Part shown: positions 33,560-42,976 of the stretch, in pieces | Position numbering within the stretch: position 1 is the stretch's first letter | Layout of the letters: every line of letters starts with the position of its first letter | NCBI GenBank assembly: GCA_937974175.1 | Contig: CALJIG010000136.1 | Span: 1 to 47,549 of the forward strand | Source of the DNA: an uncultured Ignavibacteria bacterium | GTDB lineage: Bacteria; Bacteroidota; Ignavibacteria; Tepidaquicellales; Tepidaquicellaceae | DNA: 47,549 nt | Direction: 5' to 3' | The notes under the pieces: model-generated | Told to the model about the DNA's origin: nothing | Databases searched by the model: none | What the model saw: only the letters and a program-made list of their open reading frames with translations | Translations under genes and position numbers: made by a program

Positions 33560-33832
33560 AATGATTTTTCTCCTTCAGAGAATTTATGTTTAATTTTCGT
33601 TGATAAGAAATTTTCGAAGTGGTTTCGAAAAAGGAATTAAGTTTGAAGGGTATAAAAGAAATCTAGAGAAATATACGTTTTTATTATATTAATACAAATA
33701 CTAAATCAGTAATTTTACTTAGTACTTTAGCAGTACGTACCGATTAATGAATGACAGATATTTCTTATCTGTAAAATTGTTTTCTAACAAAGAAATAATG
33801 TCTTATGACGGTTAACTGCTGATTATTATTGG

Positions 33833-34255
33833 TTAATTAGACTCATTTCCTTCTAATTTTAGTACTTTTATAATTTCCTCAAGCTGGTCAGGTCTTATAG
33901 GTTTTACCAGAAAATCTGATACGTCATTAATTTTTTTAGCACGTTCAATATCCTTTTCATCATTAGATGAGGAGAGCATATATAATGTAATTTTCTTGTC
34001 AATTTTCGGTTTGAGTTTGGCATATTCATCCAAAAACTCCCAGCCGTCCATTATTGGCATGTTAATATCAAGAAAAATTATATTCGGAAGCTCTGAGCTA
34101 TTCGATATGTTCGATTCCATAAATTCAGCTGCCTCTTCGCCATCTCCAAATGAAAGTACTTTGTTTATTTTGTGAAGCGCATATATGATTTTTTTCATAT
34201 AAAACTGGTAAATAGTGTCATCATCAATCAGACATACTACAATTGGATTTGTCAT
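33833..34255 (-). CDS. CheY-like response regulator
   Basis: A 140-residue single receiver domain without an output domain. It has acidic residues DDD at 11-13, phospho-acceptor Asp63 (FLDINMP), Ser94 in LYMLSSSND and Lys118 (FLVKPI). It overlaps the upstream kinase gene by 4 bp (ATGA), so the two are a cognate pair. Output is probably by protein-protein contact. Confidence 0.95.
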   Translation of the reverse strand: MTNPIVVCLIDDDTIYQFYMKKIIYALHKINKVLSFGDGEEAAEFMESNISNSSELPNIIFLDINMPIMDGWEFLDEYAKLKPKIDKKITLYMLSSSNDEKDIERAKKINDVSDFLVKPIRPDQLEEIIKVLKLEGNESN

Positions 34256-35856
34256 AGCTCAGAATTAAAATTTACAATAAATACAGAACCTTTGCCTACT
34301 TCGCTTTTGCAGGATATTTTTCCACCCATTGCTTCTACCTGTGTTTTAGTAATAAACAAACCAATACCTTTTGCGTCTTTATTTCTGTGAAATACTTTAC
34401 GAAGTCCGAATAATTTAGCTCCGTGCCTGACTAAGTCAATTCCTAATCCGTTATCTACAACATAAAGAACAAATTTTCCGTCTTCAACCTCTGAGTGAAT
34501 TTGAATAACAGGTTTTCTATCAGGACTTCTGTATTTTATCGCATTATGAAGCAGGTTCAAAATTATACTTTCCATATAATTTTTGTTATACAATATTTCA
34601 CTTACAGCAGAAAAATTGTAATTGATTGAAGCTCCTGTTTCAATAATTTGCCCGCTCAAAATTTCAATTGTTTTAATTGTAACAATTTCGACGTTTATAA
34701 CTTCAGTTTGTTTACAGCCTTCTTCCTTTATACGGATTGCTGCCATCAAATCGTTAAGAGTATCTGAAAGATGATTAATTACTTTTTCAAAGCGTTCAAT
34801 AAGTTCTTCTTGTTCCTCTACCGTGTCAGATTTTTTATATAAGTGTAATAGAGAAAAAAGATTACTTGTAGGCGCGCGCAGATTATGCGATGTAATGTGA
34901 GCAAACTCAATAAGCTGCTTATTCTGCATTTGAAGTTTGTTTGCCAAACTTTCAAAATCTTCTTTAGATTGTAACAGCTCAATGTTAGATTTTATTAGCT
35001 GTTCAGTCATTTCATTTATTGAGACTGAGGCTAAACCAATTTCATCTTTAGAGAATACATTTACACGCTTCGTTAAATTACCACGTTTTATATCGTTGGC
35101 AGCTTTGTTAATTTCACGCAATCCTTTTATGATTCCTTTGCTCACAACAATAGCTAGCCCAAGACCAATCAGTTCCATTGATAAAATTACTAAAAACAAT
35201 ATTGTCAAAATAAGATTCCCCAGTTGTCGTGAGCCTTGCCCAAGAGTTTGTGTGAACTCAGAATCTAAGATTGTAAGTCTTTGGTTGATAGGGTCAACTG
35301 TATTTACCAATTCGGTTAATTTTTCCTTAGATGGCACAGGCGAATTTATTTCGTCATGAATACTTTTTCCAATAGATATAAAATTTCCGATATGAGAATC
35401 AGCTTCAATCCAGATTGATACCGCATTTTTCATATAGGAAACATTTCGAAATCTGGTAATAAGAGTTATCATATCGTCTATATCATCCGGATGGACGTTT
35501 CCCTTCAAAAATCCTTCCCGAATAATCTTTTTATCCGGATTAGTTTTCTGAAGCTCAATTAAGGAAATTCGAAACCCAAGCGGAATAGATATGAATTTTT
35601 CAAAAGCAATATAATCTGCTTCGTCTTTTGTGCGGGTATATCTTAGCAGCTGGTATCTTGCATCTTTCTGTGACTTAGACCACGAACTTTCAGCCACAAC
35701 AAATGAGCGTATTGAAGATATTGTGTTAATTGTAAACCATATAGTAAACAACTCGAGTGTTACAATTCCGAGCAAAACACCGACAACAAGATACAATTTT
35801 TTTGAAATTGATACATTGTTAAACCTGGCAAAAACATTTTTTTCTTTCATAAGCAT
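34252..35856 (-). CDS. Sensor histidine kinase with HAMP domain
   Basis: 534 residues: TM1 (about 21-45), a periplasmic sensor (about 46-212, helical, like four-helix-bundle chemoreceptor sensors), TM2 (about 213-240), HAMP (about 240-292), a coiled coil, then HisKA with His324 (SHNLRAP) and an ATP-binding domain (N-box NLLHNAIKY, DNGLGID, GIGLFITKT). The ligand is unknown. It is paired with the single-domain regulator at 33833. ATG start. Confidence 0.94.
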   Translation of the reverse strand: MLMKEKNVFARFNNVSISKKLYLVVGVLLGIVTLELFTIWFTINTISSIRSFVVAESSWSKSQKDARYQLLRYTRTKDEADYIAFEKFISIPLGFRISLIELQKTNPDKKIIREGFLKGNVHPDDIDDMITLITRFRNVSYMKNAVSIWIEADSHIGNFISIGKSIHDEINSPVPSKEKLTELVNTVDPINQRLTILDSEFTQTLGQGSRQLGNLILTILFLVILSMELIGLGLAIVVSKGIIKGLREINKAANDIKRGNLTKRVNVFSKDEIGLASVSINEMTEQLIKSNIELLQSKEDFESLANKLQMQNKQLIEFAHITSHNLRAPTSNLFSLLHLYKKSDTVEEQEELIERFEKVINHLSDTLNDLMAAIRIKEEGCKQTEVINVEIVTIKTIEILSGQIIETGASINYNFSAVSEILYNKNYMESIILNLLHNAIKYRSPDRKPVIQIHSEVEDGKFVLYVVDNGLGIDLVRHGAKLFGLRKVFHRNKDAKGIGLFITKTQVEAMGGKISCKSEVGKGSVFIVNFNSEL

Positions 35857-36202
35857 TGTTACATCCTTAATAAAAAAAATTATTTTGACAATCTATTTTT
35901 AGTCTGCATCCTGATGGGAAATCGAAGGAAAGAAAACTTGTGAGAATTAGAATGGGTAAAACAATAGACTCAATTTCAATGTAAACATAAATAAATCAAT
36001 AATAAGTACTAATACTTAGGCTTAGTTTGGATTTTTAAAAGCCAATACTTATCCGCTTTTTTTCCCATATACATTAATGGTTCGTTTTGTTATCTTATAA
36101 ATAATCAATCATTCCGGTGCATGCAGCAATTGGTGGAAGTAAATCCGGAAATTGATATCCTCCTGCATCCATATAAAATAAAAAATCTAATCTAACTATA
36201 TT
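35857..36202. other. Non-coding 346-bp divergent region
   Basis: No ORF is supported. It lies between the divergent kinase and lamin-tail-like genes and should hold both promoters. A weak nested hairpin is visible at 36121-36168 (ATGCAG/CTGCAT and CAATT/AATTG), possibly a structured leader for 36203. Confidence 0.45.
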
Positions 36203-36532
36203 ATGAAATTAGAAATAACTGCACTAAACGATAAAGGTTATCTGTTCAAAGAAAATCTTTGTATTAAAGTTGTAAAAGACTGCAATCTAAGTGAATACAA
36301 AGTTCACATAAAAAATGCTACAGGCGATGAGACAGTTTACAGATCACAAAAAAATTACAAATTTGAATCTGTTAAAGTGAAAAAAGGCGACATTATTTAT
36401 TTGCATACTGATGAAGGCACTAATACTAAAAAAGTAAATAAGGTTACTGCAAGCGAATATAATTTCTATTGGGGATTGCAGGATGCTGTTTGGGGACATA
36501 AAACAAACTCCCCTGCATTATCGGAAGTATAA
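36203..36532 (+). CDS. Small protein resembling a lamin-tail domain C-terminal half
   Basis: 109 residues, no signal peptide. Strand-rich, with YKFESVKVKKGDIIYLHTDEG and then YNFYWGLQDAVWG, which resembles the KxGdxvxLyT...lYWGsgsaVWnn part of bacterial lamin-tail-like (LTD) proteins. Those are normally exported; this one is not. Function unknown. It is followed by a terminator. Confidence 0.6.
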   Translation: MKLEITALNDKGYLFKENLCIKVVKDCNLSEYKVHIKNATGDETVYRSQKNYKFESVKVKKGDIIYLHTDEGTNTKKVNKVTASEYNFYWGLQDAVWGHKTNSPALSEV

Positions 36533-36555
36533 TTAATTTTACAATCAAATTTATT

Positions 36556-36592
36556 AAAGCCTTTACATTCCCAGAGTGCAAAGGCTTTTTTA
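36556..36592 (+). terminator. Intrinsic terminator of 36203
   Basis: Stem AAAGCCTTT (36556-36564) with AAAGGCTTT (36580-36588), then a T-run on the plus strand. It sits at the convergent end with the TMEM175-like gene. Confidence 0.83.
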
Positions 36593-37207
36593 TTTTCCCA
36601 CCGTAGCTCTGGGGAAAATAAAATATACCGGAATAAAGAAATAAATCGCAAACGCAATCCACGGACTGAATAAACTCACAACTGCTCCCATAAGATATAG
36701 CATAAATCCATACCTGAAAGTATCTACCGTTCCCCTTTTAAATGCTTGCAAATCCACATCTTCTTTCAAAAGCTCAGGTCTTTTAGTTACATATAATCTT
36801 ATCACAATAAAGCTTATTGCCATAAGTAATGAACATGCCCCGTAAAAAAACACAGCATATTCTAAATTAATATACTCTCCAAGTAAAGCTGTTGGGAAAG
36901 GTATAAGTGAAGTTGACATCAGAAGAAAATTATTGAACCAGAAAAGACCAACATCAATCCGCTTGAACATTTCCATCAACCTGTGATGATTCATCCAGAT
37001 AACACAGACAACTAAAAAGCTGTTCATCCATGCAAGAATTTTTGGAATCAGCTCAATCATAGAATGCAAAAATTCTTTATTGTTTACTTCGTGCAGATGT
37101 GGAATTTTTATTTCAAGCACAAGTAGAGTTACAATAATTGCAAACACTCCATCGCTGAATGCTTCAATTCTGCTTTTTGAAAAACTACCGAAATTAATAT
37201 GAGACAT
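36590..37207 (-). CDS. TMEM175-family potassium channel-like membrane protein
   Basis: 205 residues with six predicted helices and the family hallmark FSDGVFAI at about 17-24 in the first helix (RIEAFSDGVFAIIVTLLVLE). Bacterial TMEM175 proteins form tetrameric K+-permeable channels. The second repeat seen in animal proteins is absent, as expected for bacteria. ATG start. Confidence 0.88.
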   Translation of the reverse strand: MSHINFGSFSKSRIEAFSDGVFAIIVTLLVLEIKIPHLHEVNNKEFLHSMIELIPKILAWMNSFLVVCVIWMNHHRLMEMFKRIDVGLFWFNNFLLMSTSLIPFPTALLGEYINLEYAVFFYGACSLLMAISFIVIRLYVTKRPELLKEDVDLQAFKRGTVDTFRYGFMLYLMGAVVSLFSPWIAFAIYFFIPVYFIFPRATVGK

Positions 37208-37221
37208 TTTTTGAGTAAAAT

Positions 37222-37255
37222 AAAAAAGATGCGTAAATTTAATTCACGCATCTTT
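37222..37255 (-). terminator. Intrinsic terminator of 37322
   Basis: A 10-bp perfect stem AAAGATGCGT (37225-37234) with ACGCATCTTT (37246-37255), followed on the minus strand by six T. It ends the 38638-37322 operon. Confidence 0.85.
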
Positions 37256-37321
37256 AATTTGAAATACCAATCTTGAAATTATTTGTTATAGTTTAATTTT
37301 GCATATAAAACTCGTAAGTCT

Positions 37322-37741
37322 TCACTTTTTTGTTGGACCAATTGTAACAGCCTGTATGTAAACTCCCTGATAAATGACACTCATTTCAGAACCGGGAATA
37401 AGGTGTATTGCAATAGGATTAATTGATTTAGTAAGCTGTTCAGTCTTTTTGCCATTCTTATCAGGAAAATAATAATTGGCAGTTGATAAAATTTCATACT
37501 CGTCTTTAGATACTAAAAATTTTACTCTATTTATAGAGTAATTTAGCAACGAATCCGAGGTATATTCATATTTTAAATCAACAATGATTGTTACACCTGG
37601 AGCATAATCTAAAGTAGTTTTATCGAGATAGATTTTATATTGGGGATTACTTACACCCTCCAGTTGAAACCATTTATCATTATCTTGCGCATATAATGAA
37701 GAAGAGATTAGAGCAAATATAAATAAGAGTAATGTCTTCAT
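37322..37741 (-). CDS. Hypothetical exported protein
   Basis: 139 residues with a signal peptide (about 1-18, LYAQ), then a strand-rich domain: WFQLEGVSNPQYKIYLDKTT, later LIPGSEMSVIYQGVYIQAV. This pattern of a surface-entry/DUF4488-like family is not certain. Third gene of an operon with a GNAT and a lipoprotein (4 bp spacer). Confidence 0.65.
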   Translation of the reverse strand: MKTLLLFIFALISSSLYAQDNDKWFQLEGVSNPQYKIYLDKTTLDYAPGVTIIVDLKYEYTSDSLLNYSINRVKFLVSKDEYEILSTANYYFPDKNGKKTEQLTKSINPIAIHLIPGSEMSVIYQGVYIQAVTIGPTKK

Positions 37742-37745
37742 AATA

Positions 37746-38171
37746 CTATTTCACAAACTGCTTAACAGCATTTGTTTGTGTCTCAGTTTTATCGAAGACC
37801 ATTTCATCTTTTGCCGGTGAGTAATATTCCTGTATCATTAAATTCTTCATTGTTCCGTTATCATCATAAGTTAATAAATAAAGAGAACCTGAAATTTTTT
37901 CCAGTGAGACTTTATTTGACTTCGATACCATGGGATAAATTACTTCTTCCAGATAAATTTCAAGGTCTTCATTTTCGTCTCCTGCAATATCCTGCACCAA
38001 TGTCGAACTGAATATTTCTTCCTTTGTCATATTCTCCCCGCTTAAATCATTTGCATTGGGAGAATTTTGTGTTGTATTCGTATTAGAAGTAGAATCTGTT
38101 TTTGGTTTATCTTCCTTAGAGCAGGAAGTTAGTATTAGAGATAAAAGTAAAATTGGAATTAGTTTAAGCAT
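37746..38171 (-). CDS. Hypothetical lipoprotein
   Basis: 141 residues with a lipoprotein signal (lipobox LTSC, Cys17), a low-complexity Ser/Thr/Asn linker (about 20-45), and a globular remainder. No family is recognised. Second gene of the three-gene unit. Confidence 0.7.
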   Translation of the reverse strand: MLKLIPILLLSLILTSCSKEDKPKTDSTSNTNTTQNSPNANDLSGENMTKEEIFSSTLVQDIAGDENEDLEIYLEEVIYPMVSKSNKVSLEKISGSLYLLTYDDNGTMKNLMIQEYYSPAKDEMVFDKTETQTNAVKQFVK

Positions 38172-38191
38172 GTTTATATTTATAAGTTAAT

Positions 38192-38638
38192 TTATTTATA
38201 TAATTGAGGATAATACTGAAACTCTTCATCTGAATCAATCAATCGTTTTATAAAAACAATCTCAGCTTGTTTCTGAATATTGTAAATTATTCCTGACCTC
38301 TTCCAGTTGTTTCTCTCAAAAAATCCAAGCATGATTTCATTGTCATCCTCTGTGGAAGAGAATATTATTTTATTCCCGGCTTCTTTATAAAGCTTTTCAA
38401 CTTCAGCGAATAAAGCTTTTGCTACTCCCATTTTTTTAAAGCAATCATTCACACATACAAACTGCACGAAAGCACCACCATAAAAATTTTTATTATGAGT
38501 TATATACCCGGCAATTTTATCATCAATAATTGCTACCAGTATTTCACCTCGATTAATTTCGGCTTTCCTATCAAGGGCAAAAACATCGAATGCATCTATT
38601 TGTGGGAAATCTTCTAATGTGGCTTTACAAATTATCAT
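38192..38638 (-). CDS. GNAT family N-acetyltransferase
   Basis: 148 residues with the GNAT core: VAIIDDKIAGYIT, FVQFVCVNDCFKKMGVAKALF (acetyl-CoA binding loop KKMGVAKAL) and the later GFFERNNWKRSG. The substrate is unknown. First gene of a unit with a lipoprotein (20 bp gap). Confidence 0.88.
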   Translation of the reverse strand: MIICKATLEDFPQIDAFDVFALDRKAEINRGEILVAIIDDKIAGYITHNKNFYGGAFVQFVCVNDCFKKMGVAKALFAEVEKLYKEAGNKIIFSSTEDDNEIMLGFFERNNWKRSGIIYNIQKQAEIVFIKRLIDSDEEFQYYPQLYK

Positions 38639-38650
38639 AATATTTCATCT

Positions 38651-38712
38651 CATTCCCAACGTCCTCGTTGGGAATGTAAATTACAGGCTTCCCAACGAGG
38701 ACGTTGGGAAGC
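38651..38712. repeat. Two-hairpin palindromic element (CCCAACG type)
   Basis: Palindromes at 38651-38676 (CATTCCCAACG/CGTTGGGAATG) and 38687-38712 (GCTTCCCAACG/CGTTGGGAAGC). They contain GTCCTC and its complement GAGGAC in the loops, so the second is an inverted copy of the first. The same family occurs at 44901-44962. Confidence 0.93.
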
Positions 38713-38845
38713 AGAATGAAGAGTGAATTATTGATTACAAAAAATGCCAATACAAATTACTGCATTGGCATTAATATTATTTCAAAGAATTGTGTTTCAA
38801 AGTCTTAAATCATATAAATCATTTCAAATCAGAGCAATCTGTGAT

Positions 38846-40039
38846 TTACTTAATTACACCTAATTCTTTTCCGATATCACCGAATATCTCAAGTATTCTG
38901 TTCAGATGTTCGTCTTTATGTGAAGCCATGAATGATGTTCTAAGCATTGCCATTCCTACAGGTACTCCCGGTGAAATGAACGCATTCACAAACACACCTG
39001 CATCAAATAATTTTCTCCAGAACATGAACGTAATATCATCTTGTCCTAATACAACTGGTACAATTGCAGTTTCGCTTTCAATGACATTGAATCCCATTGC
39101 TTTAAATCCTTCTCTCATCTTCGCTGCATTTGCGATAAGTTGAGTAATTCTTTCCGGTTCAGCAAGTAAAATATCCAATGCTGCGCTTGCTGCTGCAACT
39201 GATGCAGGAGTCGGTGAAGCAGAAAATATCAATGCCGGTGAATGATGTTTAATATAATTTATAACTGCTCTCTCTCCTGCAACAAATCCGCCGAGCGACG
39301 CAAAAGTTTTTGAGAATGTACCCATTATCATATCAACTTCATTATCAAGTCCGAACTTAGATGCAGTTCCTCTTCCGCCTTTACCGATAACTCCGGTTGA
39401 GTGTGCATCATCAACTAAAATCCTTGCGTTATACTTTTTACAAAGCTCTACTAATTTCGGAAGGTCAACAATTTCTCCTGTAGTAGAAAACACACCATCA
39501 GTGGTAACAAGCTTTGCGGCTTCTAGTGGAATTTTGGAAAGAACTCTTTCAAGATCAGCCATATCGTTGTGAGCGTAACGTTTGAACTCGGCAAAGCCGC
39601 CTTTAGCCATCATATTCGCGGCAACGATACAAGCATGGTCATCTTTATCTGCAATTGTGTAATCACCTTTTGATACGAGTGTGGGGATAATTCCCTGCGC
39701 TGTTTGATATCCGGTTGAGAAAAGTAAGCAGTCTTCTTTTCCGAAGAACTCAGCAAATTTCTTCTCAAGATTTATGTGTAAATCCAATGTCCCTGTAAGA
39801 TAGCGAGAACCCGAACATCCGGTTCCGTATTTTCTGATTGCCTCTAATGCTGCTTCTTTAACTTTAGGATGAGCGGTGAGCCCTAGATAATTATTGGAGC
39901 CCGCCATAATTATTTTTCTTCCCTCGATCTGTACTACCGGTCCTTCGTTCTCTTCAATTGCTCTGAAATACGGATACATTCCGCTTGCCTTTACTTCATC
40001 TGCTCGTGTAAAATTATAACATTTTTGAAATAAATCCAT
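38846..40039 (-). CDS. Serine palmitoyltransferase-like alpha-oxoamine synthase
   Basis: 397-residue PLP enzyme of the alpha-oxoamine synthase family (serine palmitoyltransferase, KBL, BioF). The PLP lysine is Lys244 (GTFSKTFASLGG), with His135 and the Asp210/His213 pair (VDDAHSTGV). The sequence strongly resembles Bacteroidota serine palmitoyltransferases (YGTGCSGSRYLTGTLDLH, ASPTPASVAAA, SPGVP). It would condense serine with acyl-CoA, the first sphingolipid step. 8-Amino-7-oxononanoate synthase or glycine C-acetyltransferase are alternatives. It is divergent from an SDR reductase. Confidence 0.83.
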   Translation of the reverse strand: MDLFQKCYNFTRADEVKASGMYPYFRAIEENEGPVVQIEGRKIIMAGSNNYLGLTAHPKVKEAALEAIRKYGTGCSGSRYLTGTLDLHINLEKKFAEFFGKEDCLLFSTGYQTAQGIIPTLVSKGDYTIADKDDHACIVAANMMAKGGFAEFKRYAHNDMADLERVLSKIPLEAAKLVTTDGVFSTTGEIVDLPKLVELCKKYNARILVDDAHSTGVIGKGGRGTASKFGLDNEVDMIMGTFSKTFASLGGFVAGERAVINYIKHHSPALIFSASPTPASVAAASAALDILLAEPERITQLIANAAKMREGFKAMGFNVIESETAIVPVVLGQDDITFMFWRKLFDAGVFVNAFISPGVPVGMAMLRTSFMASHKDEHLNRILEIFGDIGKELGVIK

Positions 40040-40141
40040 TGAATTCTGTTGTTTTTTACGTTTTAGGGTAAATATTTTAAAATAGAAAATACTAATAATT
40101 CTGTATAACTTCTATGTTAAAATTTAATAACAGTTTAACAT

Positions 40142-41125
40142 TTGAAAGCATTTATAACAGGAGCAACAGGATTCGTAGGCAGCCACTTAGCTGATAAACT
40201 CTTAGCAAAAGGATATGAAGTATACTGCCTAAAACGCTCGACCTCTTCTACAAAATGGCTTGACGGCAAAGATATAAAATATGTCGATGGCGATTTATTC
40301 TCCAATGAAGTACTTGAAAAGACCATTGCAGAAATGGACTATGTTTACCACGTTGCCGGAGTTGTGAAATCCAAAGATAAAGCAGGATTTATAAAAGGCA
40401 ACCAGCTTGCCACAAAAAACCTGATTGAAATTACATATAAAGTTAACCCGAACATAAAAAAGTTTGTTCACGTTTCTTCGCTCGCTGCTGTTGGACCTAA
40501 TTTAGATGATAAGCCTATCACTGAAGAAACGCCTTATCACCCTATTACAACATACGGCGTTACAAAGCGCGATGCCGAGCTTGAAGTGATGAAGTACAAA
40601 GATAAAATGAACGTTACCATAGTCCGCCCTCCGGCTGTTTTCGGTCCGCGTGATACAGAGGTATTCGTTTACTTTCAGACTTTCGCAAAAGGACTTAATT
40701 CTGTAATCGGTCTTCGTGAGAAATACCTTACTTTAGTTTACGTAGAAGACCTTGCCGATGCAATCGTTCTCGCAGGAGAAAAAGATGAAGCCAAAAGCCA
40801 GAAGTATTTTGTCGGCTTTAAAGAAGCCTACAACTGGAAACAAATCGGTGAAATCACCGGAAAGCTTCTTGGCAAAAAGGCATTCAAAATAGCACTTCCG
40901 CATTTTATCGTTTATACAGTCGGAGCCTTTGCTCAGTTCTTTGCAGGATTTTCAAGCAAACCGGCAACTCTTAATCTCGAGAAATGCAGAGATATAACTC
41001 AGGTTCGCTGGGTATGCTCAACTGATAAGATTGAAAAAGAGCTTGGCTTCAAATCTAAATACTCTCTGGAGTCTGCCTTCAAAAAGACAATTGACTGGTA
41101 TAAAGAACAAGGGTGGATTAAATAA
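40142..41125 (+). CDS. NAD(P)-dependent extended SDR, possible ceramide/ketosphinganine reductase
   Basis: 327 residues: the Rossmann loop TGATGFVGSHL begins directly after the TTG start, which supports that start. The active-site motif is YGVTK (Tyr-x-x-x-Lys). A substrate domain follows. It is a member of the epimerase/3-beta-HSD-like extended SDR group. Such proteins serve as CerR-type ceramide reductases in bacterial sphingolipid synthesis, and the neighbouring SPT-like gene makes that role plausible. It could instead act on a sugar or other lipid. Confidence 0.8.
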   Translation: MKAFITGATGFVGSHLADKLLAKGYEVYCLKRSTSSTKWLDGKDIKYVDGDLFSNEVLEKTIAEMDYVYHVAGVVKSKDKAGFIKGNQLATKNLIEITYKVNPNIKKFVHVSSLAAVGPNLDDKPITEETPYHPITTYGVTKRDAELEVMKYKDKMNVTIVRPPAVFGPRDTEVFVYFQTFAKGLNSVIGLREKYLTLVYVEDLADAIVLAGEKDEAKSQKYFVGFKEAYNWKQIGEITGKLLGKKAFKIALPHFIVYTVGAFAQFFAGFSSKPATLNLEKCRDITQVRWVCSTDKIEKELGFKSKYSLESAFKKTIDWYKEQGWIK

Positions 41126-41212
41126 TTGGTCGTTTTTCGTTGTTCGTTATTTGCCAATCGGTAACTATTATAAAAAGCTATGAATTATAACTATTAACAT
41201 TACCTAAATTCT

Positions 41213-42862
41213 GTGATTAAAACATACCTACAATCGATACTAAATAACTCGCTTAAGAAGCTTGGAATTGCCGAACAGAACATTCAGCTTGATACTCCAA
41301 AAGACGAAAAGCACGGCGATGTTACGACAAATCTTGCTCTGCCGCTTGCAAAGGAGCTTAAGCAAAAGCCGCGTGATATAGCACAAAATATAGTCGATAA
41401 CCTTGATTACAACCATGATATCATATCCAAAATTGAGCTTGCCGGACCCGGATTTATCAACTTCTTTATAGCCGATAGCTACTACGTTGCCGAGCTACTG
41501 AACATATTAACTGCTGCCGATAAATACGGCAAATCCGATGAATTTATAGGCAAAAGAGCCAATCTTGAATGGGTATCTGCAAATCCCACCGGACCGCTTC
41601 ATTTAGGTCACGGACGACAGGTATGCCTCGGTAAAGCAATTGCAAATCTGCTTGAAGCCGTCGGTTACGATGTTACTCGCGAGTACTATTATAACGATGC
41701 AGGAAACCAGATGGAGAACCTCGGAAAGTCTGTTTATGCACGATATATGCAGATTATTGACCCGAATTACCCTTTCCCTGAAGACGGATATGTCGGCGAT
41801 TATATCAAGCAAATCGCTCAGCTCATTTATGATGAACGCAAGGACTCGCTCAAGAACTCAACTGACCTCGCTTTCTTCAGAAAAGCGGGCGAAAACTACA
41901 ATTTTAAGGGCATTAGACAGACTTTAAACAAGCTCGGAATTCATCACGACGTCTTTTCAAATGAGTCCCAGCTTTATACAGACGGGCTTATCAATCAGGT
42001 TATTGATGAGTTCATTCGCAAGGGAATGGCTTACGAAAAAGACGGCGCATTATGGCTGAAAATGGATGAAAAAGCAGGTTTTGATAAGGACAAAGTCATC
42101 CGCAAAAGCACGGGTGAACCCACTTACCGACTGCCGGATATGGCTTACCACGTTCAGAAAATCCAGCGCGGATATGACCTTATAATCGATATCTTCGGCT
42201 CGGACCACGGCGATACTTATAAAGAGGTGCTTTACGGAGTCCAGTCGCTTGGCTACGATACATCCAAAATAAAAGTCATTATACACCAGATGGTTACCTT
42301 CAAAGAAGGCTCGGAAAGTGTAAAAATGAGCAAGAGAAGCGATAAAGCATACCCTCTTGACGGACTTATTGACGAAGTCGGAGCCGATGCAGTGCAGTTC
42401 TTCTTTGTTATGCGGGCTGTCAATACGCACCTTGATTTTGACATAGAGCTTGCCAAGGAGCACTCGGATAAGAACCCCGTTTACTACCTTCAATACGCTC
42501 ATGCGCGGATTTGCGGCATACTTCGAAATGCCGAAGAGAACTTCCCGGGCTTTGACTTTAAGTCAGAGGCGGAGTTCAATACTGACCTGATTAAGTCAGA
42601 AGAAGAGCTTGGATTGCTTAAAATACTTGCTAAATTCCCTGAAGAAGTAACTTCAAGTGCTGCTTCATATGAACCGCATAAGATTATTACATATCTGAAT
42701 GTTGTGGCTGAACGCTTTCATAAATTTTATCACAATAACCGTGTGCTTGATGCAGAGAATCGCGAGCTTTCAATTGCCCGCCTGAAAATCTGTCTTTCAG
42801 CAAAGCAGATACTGAAGAACGGATTTGATATTATTGGCATCAGCGCTCCGGAAAGAATGTGA
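41213..42862 (+). CDS. argS: Arginyl-tRNA synthetase
   Basis: 549 residues, class I synthetase that charges tRNA-Arg. An N-terminal ArgRS additional domain (about 1-85) precedes the HIGH-type motif HLGHGRQ (ANPTGPLHLGHG), the KMSKR-type motif KMSKRSD, and the C-terminal anticodon-binding domain (NRVLDAENRELSIARL), ending in PERM. The start is GTG at 41213 with no clear ribosome binding site. Confidence 0.97.
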   Translation: MIKTYLQSILNNSLKKLGIAEQNIQLDTPKDEKHGDVTTNLALPLAKELKQKPRDIAQNIVDNLDYNHDIISKIELAGPGFINFFIADSYYVAELLNILTAADKYGKSDEFIGKRANLEWVSANPTGPLHLGHGRQVCLGKAIANLLEAVGYDVTREYYYNDAGNQMENLGKSVYARYMQIIDPNYPFPEDGYVGDYIKQIAQLIYDERKDSLKNSTDLAFFRKAGENYNFKGIRQTLNKLGIHHDVFSNESQLYTDGLINQVIDEFIRKGMAYEKDGALWLKMDEKAGFDKDKVIRKSTGEPTYRLPDMAYHVQKIQRGYDLIIDIFGSDHGDTYKEVLYGVQSLGYDTSKIKVIIHQMVTFKEGSESVKMSKRSDKAYPLDGLIDEVGADAVQFFFVMRAVNTHLDFDIELAKEHSDKNPVYYLQYAHARICGILRNAEENFPGFDFKSEAEFNTDLIKSEEELGLLKILAKFPEEVTSSAASYEPHKIITYLNVVAERFHKFYHNNRVLDAENRELSIARLKICLSAKQILKNGFDIIGISAPERM

Positions 42863-42866
42863 TTTC

Positions 42867-42897
42867 AGTTATGAGTTATGAATTATGAGTTATGAAT
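42867..42897. repeat. Octanucleotide repeat (GAGTTATG)n after argS
   Basis: Copies of GAGTTATG/AATTATG run from 5 bp after the argS stop. It is the reverse complement of the CATAACTC repeat at 13061-13093. Confidence 0.9.
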
Positions 42898-42976
42898 TCA
42901 TTTCCCTCGTTCCGATGTTATCAATTATCAAATCCCGCTTTAGCGGGACCCCAGCGTTGGAACGTTTTGGTTTTTG

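Noticed and set aside
36203..36532. Ubiquitin-like modifier for the E2 system
   Set aside because: No C-terminal Gly, distant location, and the motifs fit a lamin-tail-like fold better.
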